Positions 58,080 to 64,000 of a stretch of 64,000 bases of DNA are shown here, piece after piece. The stretch spans positions 12,741,560 through 12,805,559 of the forward strand of contig NC_069135.1 in the NCBI RefSeq assembly GCF_026914265.1, in the 5' to 3' direction. This DNA comes from Mya arenaria (lineage: Eukaryota > Mollusca > Bivalvia > Myida > Myidae). A program made the position numbers and the translations under genes. How positions within the stretch are numbered: position 1 is the first letter of the stretch; each line of letters opens with the position of its first letter. The notes under the pieces were generated by a model. That model saw nothing but the letters and a program-made list of their open reading frames with translations. It did no database searches and was not told the DNA's origin.

Positions 58080-61043
58080 AATACAGTTATTCAGTTATTC
58101 ACTTTTTCTTCAAATGAATTAAGCTCGATAAAGAAGTGTTGTTGTTGTTGTTTTCTTGTTTTAATATGTTTGTACCTTTAAATTGTACCTCTTTTGAAAA
58201 GTCTTGATTAAATTTTATTTGTTTTACAATACTATTTTTTAAATGGTTGTTTTTCGATGAATAATGATGAGGAATTGCTATATTCTCGATATCAGGTCTG
58301 TTCGAACTGGTGTGGTCGTGAACTGGTGTGGTCGTGAACTGGTGTGATCGTCGTTCATGTCATGTAAAAAACTTTTTACACACAACTATGAAATGTATTT
58401 ACACAAGGCTGTTTGTAAACAAGTGTTTCCAATGATAATCTGCTTAGATGACTGTTGATCGGTATTTGAAAGAACTAGAATGTCTGTCTAATTCTGCTTT
58501 ACACAGGATTTAAATAGTGTACTCAGTAGAGTGAGAAATTGAGTGATTTCGAGAAACTGGGGCCTGGTTGTTGGCATCTGTGTTCCCCTCGTTTGTATTA
58601 TTTATTTATCTTGTAAGAGATAAAATGTTAAGACATTTATTCAGAAATTGTAATATGTCAAATAACTTTGTATTTTGTTGTTAGAAAGGATTTAATAAAT
58701 AAATCGAATATGGATGATAACTTGCTATTTTGTCTAGAAAATGAACATTAATGATTTTTACCTCCGATGAATTCATGAATTCGTATTAATAATTTAACTT
58801 GAAACATGCATGATATGTAAGTGAATCTTGATTTTTCATTGTCTTAGCCAAAAAGCGCAAGTTTTTTTGTTTCATATAACAGATAATGAGAATCTACCAA
58901 GCTCAGCCACAAAAATTGCATTTCAAATCTAGGGATGAACTCCAAAGAGAAATTGACAACACCTTAAGTGCATCTATCAACTTCATTTGTGTTATTAACC
59001 CCCTGTTCTTCTGAGCCGTGGGTTTAAGCAAGTTTTGGTAGAAAAAAAGCACTTTTCGTTTGGGAAGCCATTACAAGTGAAGCTAATGGGATAATTTCGT
59101 TTTAACATTAACCTAGACACGCCTTAGTATCCATACTAAATTATTGTATACTTTTGTATGTATTGCTCAACGTCAAGGTACTAAGTCACAGGCCGGGTCG
59201 AACTCGTATGGATGAAGGGAAAACGTAACACAAGCTTTGAATGAAAATAGGGCATTTATTAATGCCATAAAAGTGTTTTTACGAAGTATCCATACTAAAT
59301 TATTGTATACTTTTAAAGCTTGTTCGTATGTGTTGAAGTGTGATTGCTCTTTACATACTCCCATTGTAATTCAATGTGTTCCCTGTCTGTAAAGCCTGGT
59401 GAATATTGGCGGTGTATGATTTTATAAAATTGTCATTCGTTTTGTTTCTCATTTAATTAAGCGTGACTATAAAATGTTGTATTTTTTAAACAAAATTGAC
59501 CTGGCGATTGTTTCATTAATACTTCAGAAGGTAATAATGGAGTTTATGACCGAATTAAAAGAAAATTGAGAATAATAATTGAAAATAATTTTAGCATTAT
59601 GGGAAGGTATCCCTAAACTACTAATACTAAACATAATAAATTATATTGTTATAAATAATCCTTGCAAATTTATGGTTGAAAGCGAAACGATTCTGTCCGC
59701 TTCTTTTTGCAATATAAACTGTTCGTTTTCACTTTCCAAAGTGCTCCTATAAATAAAAAAAAAACTACATGACTTAATATACTTTCATTGTATGTAAAAT
59801 AAATCATGAGTTCTTTTGTACGTATGGCATTTCAAATCTTACAAATTGTAACAAATCTCCTGACTATTGGCTATTATTTATGTGTGATCAAATTACTTAT
59901 TCTTCAAATAACTAGGTGTGCGTTGACGGCGCATTCACTGAAGGTGAGTGTACAAATTGGCCTTCTCTTTCAGTACTCTCAATGGTTTGTTATTTTCTAA
60001 TTTTAATATAAGACATTGAATTCATAAAAGCGCAATAATAGAAGAGCATTTTCGGTCACCTTCCAGTGACCTTCGATTTGCTGAAATAATGTTAGGTGAT
60101 TAGTACGAGTTTAGACTGTTTAGTATGCTTAAGCTTGTAAAACAAAACTTTTTCGTTGTTTAATCCAAAATCTTTACTAATACGATATCAGAGTTCCTCT
60201 TGAAGACGTAACTTCCATACTATTTTCGTTTGCTTTAAGAAAATTATTGTCCAAACTTAAGGTTAATAATAACGTATTAATCTTAAAGGTGGCACTCTTC
60301 TTACATTGTGGCATTAAAATAACATAGCAGTCTGTACAGTAGTGCATTTAATAAAATGAACAATATGTGTATTACCATTAGAAATTTATATATCTTAAAG
60401 ATTCAATTATCCTTCCTTATACAAGTCGCAGCGTTAATGGTAAAAGTGTTTGAAATATGAAACTACCATCTGTATAATCGGGGTAGGTGAGATATACCTT
60501 GACTGAGGTATGTTTACCTTGGTCGACTTAAATGCGTATAAGATTGAATTCTTAATTTCGAATATTGTTATAATCTTTAAAACGCCGTCGGATTTTATTA
60601 TGAAAGAAATTTTGGGTTTGTGCTAAGTAAAGTGACATAATGAGCTTATGGTTCATACAAACAGCGACCTAGACGCGATACTATTCTCTATTGTACTCGT
60701 TCAGAATACCTATTTTGAGTACCGGAGATTTAAATATTGTGTTATAATTCTTTAAAAGGAAATAAAGGAAATAAAAAAGTGCACAAACAGCTTTTTGTAC
60801 TGTTTATATGGTGGATGATGTACATGTTTGTGTAATGGTAGTCGAATTGTTTGAAGGAAGGTAAACTGCGTGTTGTATTCTGTTTTGCTTTAGTCAAGTT
60901 AACATGGTGAAACTTAAGGAGTTTACAATTAAAAAGGCCATGTGTCATTCCTGAAGGGATATATGTTGGAATATACTTCAAATAATAGGACTTTAAGGCA
61001 TACCTCTTCATAAATCTAAAAGAACTGAACAAAACAGACCATC
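58080..61043. other. AT-rich spacer before the potassium channel
   Basis: Contains a 16-bp unit repeated three times at 58304-58351 (GAACTGGTGTGGTCGT) and a ~30-bp direct repeat (GTATCCATACTAAATTATTG, then TATACTTTT) at about 59128 and 59286. No gene was recognised. The channel promoter should lie in the right part. Confidence 0.45.
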
Positions 61044-62528
61044 ATGCATTTTATGGCACGGAACTCGACGGACATGGCCTACCAGGCTCAGGGCTACGCG
61101 CTTCGGCCGGACCCGCTAAACGTATTCAAAGGTCAGCCCACAATCCGCCAGTCCCCTGTGCTCTCCCACCGGCGCGTTGGGTCCTCCGGAAGTGCCAACT
61201 TGGTGAGACTACATGAATTTGGAGCACCCAAGGACAGCGACCCGCTCCTCGCTTTGCAGAACGTTGAGCGCCCACCCACTCCCCACGGGCCTGACACACA
61301 CCCAGATGAGAACGAGAACCCACTGCTCTCGAATCACATGATCCATGACTGTGCCACAGAGAAGTGCTCACGAGTCGTCTTGAATGTGTCCGGTCTAAAA
61401 TTCGAAACCCAACTCAAAACTCTAAACAGACTTCCAAGTACATTGCTTGGAAATACTCAGGAAAGACAAAAGTTTTGGGACCCGAAAAGAAAGGAATATT
61501 TTTTTGATCGACATAGACTGTCATTTCAGGCCATTCTGTACTACTATCAGAGTGGCGGGCGACTCAAGAGGCCGGTGGAGGTTCCAATGGACATTTTCCT
61601 GGATGAGCTCGACTTTTTCAAGATGGGAGATTCTGTTATAAGCGCCTTCAAGGAGGCTGAGGGTTACCTGATGGACGACGAAGATGAAGAGATGGTATTG
61701 CCTGACCACAGGGTCACATGTTATATATGGAAAACATTTGAATACCCGGGTAGCAGTGTCCTTTCTAATATTGTAGCAGTGATATCCGTGATCTTTATTT
61801 TGACGTCGATTGTGACGTTTTGTGTAGAAACGTTACCGCAGTTCAAAGGCAGAGACTGTCTTAACGATACGGTGATTGGTGAAGACGGCAAGAAAACGGT
61901 TGTGGTAAGGTTCAACTACAGTGATCCGCTGTTTATAGTGGAATCGTGCTGTATAGTGTGGTTTGTTTTTGAACTTGCAATCCGGCTCATTTGTTGTCCG
62001 AGGAAAGTGAAATTCCTGACTGATATCACAAACTGGATCGACTTTGCGTCCATCGCACCCTATTTCATATTCATAATATTGTTCTTCGTGGCTAACACGT
62101 GCCAGAACAACAGCAGGTTTCTGTCCGTGCTGCGCGTGCTTCGCGTGGTGCGCATTTTCAAGCTCAGCCGGTTCTCGGACGGACTGCAGATTCTTGCCAA
62201 GACGATGCGGGTGAGCATGCAAGAGTTGTCTATGTTCCTGTTGTTCTTAGGCATCGCCGTCATTATCTATGCGGGGGCCATCTTCTATGCCGAGGCGCAG
62301 GTTGAGAATTCGTTCTTCACGAGCATACCGGATGCGTTCTGGTGGGCGGTCATCTCCATGACGACTGTGGGTTACGGCGATGTATATCCACAGGGCGTGT
62401 TTGGGAAGTTGATCGGCACCATGTGCGTGCTATCCGGCCTGCTTGCCATCGCCCTCCCCGTCCCCGTCATCGTAACCAATTTCAACAACATATACCGACA
62501 AACCACCGGAAGGGGCGGCAGCATATGA
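61044..62528 (+). CDS. Shaker-type (Kv1-like) voltage-gated potassium channel, single exon
   Basis: Opens on depolarisation to let K+ out of excitable cells; works as a tetramer in the plasma membrane. 494 residues without introns, as in many Kv1 genes. T1 tetramerisation domain about 110-207 (VVLNVSGLKFETQLKTLNRL, EYFFDRHRLSFQAILYYYQS). S1 about 239-261, S2 296-317, S3 327-350. S4 is at 358-377 with RFLSVLRVLRVVRIFKLSR, the regular gating charges. S5 about 393-414, selectivity filter TTVGYGD at 440-446, S6 453-480 with PVP at 472-474. The C-terminus ends only about 14 residues after S6 (IYRQTTGRGGSI), much shorter than usual and without a PDZ-binding tail. The start is the first ATG; ATGs at residues 4 and 11 are possible. 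AATAAA lies at 62652. Confidence 0.95.
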   Translation: MHFMARNSTDMAYQAQGYALRPDPLNVFKGQPTIRQSPVLSHRRVGSSGSANLVRLHEFGAPKDSDPLLALQNVERPPTPHGPDTHPDENENPLLSNHMIHDCATEKCSRVVLNVSGLKFETQLKTLNRLPSTLLGNTQERQKFWDPKRKEYFFDRHRLSFQAILYYYQSGGRLKRPVEVPMDIFLDELDFFKMGDSVISAFKEAEGYLMDDEDEEMVLPDHRVTCYIWKTFEYPGSSVLSNIVAVISVIFILTSIVTFCVETLPQFKGRDCLNDTVIGEDGKKTVVVRFNYSDPLFIVESCCIVWFVFELAIRLICCPRKVKFLTDITNWIDFASIAPYFIFIILFFVANTCQNNSRFLSVLRVLRVVRIFKLSRFSDGLQILAKTMRVSMQELSMFLLFLGIAVIIYAGAIFYAEAQVENSFFTSIPDAFWWAVISMTTVGYGDVYPQGVFGKLIGTMCVLSGLLAIALPVPVIVTNFNNIYRQTTGRGGSI

Positions 62529-63455
62529 GTGGTGGGAACGTTCTACAAGCAGGTTGTCGCCTGTCGAGGTTTCTTCAAAGCTTTTAAAGCTTAACTAGCT
62601 TTAAAGGTTAATTTCATGAATCCAAATTCCTAAATGATTTTTTATGTTCTTAATAAACAAGTTGTTTATCGTGATTATTATCAAGAAAATCGTTTTATTT
62701 GTCTGGATCAAAATATTAAGTACTGGGTATCAAAACATAAACTATCCCTTATTATATTCACAATCCTCGATCTTTAGAGACCGAATATAATTGGAGATTA
62801 AGATTACACTGATTATCCTCTTTTGTGAAATGTATTTGAATCGTTATAATTTGATTCGGCATCTTGTTTTTCCCTGATTGTTAAATTCTGACGTGCATAT
62901 AAATGTCAAATTTCACAAGGACACCAAACCAACCTCAATGAATGCATTTGGTTGACTCTCCCAAACAAATGATACTTATACCTATATATTTCTCAAATTT
63001 TGCATCGGATCATCTGCAATAATTTTGATTTAAAAATATACAGCTGCTAAAGTAATTTAGTGTATTTAATGTTCGGTCTTAGGCCTCCGCTTATTGGATC
63101 GATGGACAGATTCACTTTTAAATATTTAGAAGGCCTGGCCACCAAAACTCCATTACACAGAAGATATATATCTTTTATTTTACTCCAAATATGAATAGCA
63201 CACGACCGCCAATGTCAGCCACAACACTGTCATTAAGTCATTAACCGGTTTATATCAGAGATCATTTAGATGGCAAGGCATCCGATAGGCATTTCGCGCT
63301 TAAGTTTCTTAAATCTAAAGTCAATCATACCTGAGTTATTGCCCTTGGCATTATTAAATGCAAAGCATATTTGTTTCCACTCCTGGTCACGTTTCTGTAA
63401 TTCTATAGGAATTTCTTTTGAAATGTACAAATTAGCCTTGTATAGGTATCGTGGC
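62529..63455. other. 3' flank of the potassium channel
   Basis: AT-rich. Around 63330-63400 are words of the bivalve core repeat type (GAGTTATTGCCCTTGGCATT). No gene recognised. Confidence 0.45.
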
Positions 63456-63459
63456 CTGT

Positions 63460-64000
63460 AAATGGACCGGGGTATTGCCAGTCCATCCTTCATACAACAT
63501 CAAGGCCTGTTTGTTGACATGGGTATCGCCAGTCCATCATTCCTACAAACGTCAAGGCCTGTATGTGGACATGGGTATCGCCAGTCCATCATTCCTACAA
63601 ACGTCAAGGCCTGTATGCGGACATGGGTATCGCCAGTCCATAATTCCTACAAACGTCAAGGCCTGTATGCGGTCATGGGTGTATGTAGAGATGGGTATCG
63701 CCAGTCCATCCTTCCTATAAACGTCAAGGCCTGTATGTGGACATGGGTATCGCCAGTCCATCATTCCTACAAACGCCAAGGCCTGTATGCGGTCATGGGT
63801 GTATGCGGACATGGGTATCGCCAGTCCATCATTCCTACAAACGTCAAGGCCTGTATGTGGACATGGGTATCGCCAGTCCATAATTCCTACAAACGTCAAG
63901 GCCTGTATGCGGTCATGGGTGTATGTAGAGATGGGTATCGCTAGTCCATCATTCCTACAAACGTCAATGCGTGTATGCGGACATGGGTATCGCCAGTCCA
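63460..64000 (+). repeat. 52-bp tandem array running off the window end
   Basis: The unit is GGGTATCGCCAGTCCATCAT, then TCCTACAAACGTCAAGGCCT, then GTATGTGGACAT. About ten units are seen; three carry an extra ~22 bp (GGTCATGGGTGTATG...). The array continues past 64000, so its length is unknown. Frames across it are by-products. Confidence 0.95.

Overview
This is a stretch of animal nuclear DNA, most likely from a bivalve mollusc. It is AT-rich, and its genes are split by GT-AG introns. It carries a complete urease accessory gene (ureF), which few animals keep. It also carries repeat families typical of bivalves: elements with CCGT microsatellites next to ~160-bp core repeats, and ~130-180-bp decayed tandem units. 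Species assignment is inference from this mix; no species marker was seen.

Five host genes can be rebuilt. (1) ureF, minus strand, seven exons, 1601-7377. (2) YEATS4 (GAS41), plus strand, seven exons, 7603-16654. The two start codons face away from each other across only 225 bp, so they probably share a promoter. (3) DCPS, the scavenger mRNA-decapping enzyme, minus strand, four exons, 17990-20204, tail to tail with YEATS4. (4) A C2H2 zinc-finger gene with about 19 fingers, plus strand, five coding exons, 48873-53751. (5) A single-exon Shaker-type (Kv1-like) potassium channel, plus strand, 61044-62528. In the four spliced genes every exon junction keeps phase.

From about 21.5 to 38 kb lies a cluster of segmental duplications, here called copies A to D. 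The founding unit held the 3' part of a YtcJ-like amidohydrolase followed by an intronless 311-codon ORF of unknown family. The amidohydrolase is dead in every copy. In copy A its coding sequence has been blown up by about 79 units of a 32-bp minisatellite; in copy B the same place holds a single unit. The 311-codon ORF is intact in copies A and B and survives as fragments in C and D. It carries H-x-E and later P-C...C motifs suggestive of a zinc deaminase fold. An ~890-bp piece of DCPS (exons 3-4) sits at the break in copy B. This region is the best candidate for something undescribed.

The rest is mostly repeats: non-LTR (LINE) fragments at 27.9-29.2, 32.8-33.0, 35.6-37.3 and 45.2-47.1 kb; a broken Ty3/Gypsy fossil at 38.6-43.4 kb that was split by another retroelement; hAT-like and Mutator-like non-autonomous DNA elements, several with clear target-site duplications; a mariner remnant; tRNA-derived SINEs; and tandem arrays with units of 16, 32, ~44, 42 and 52 bp. 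The ~44-bp array starts inside the last codons of the zinc-finger gene.
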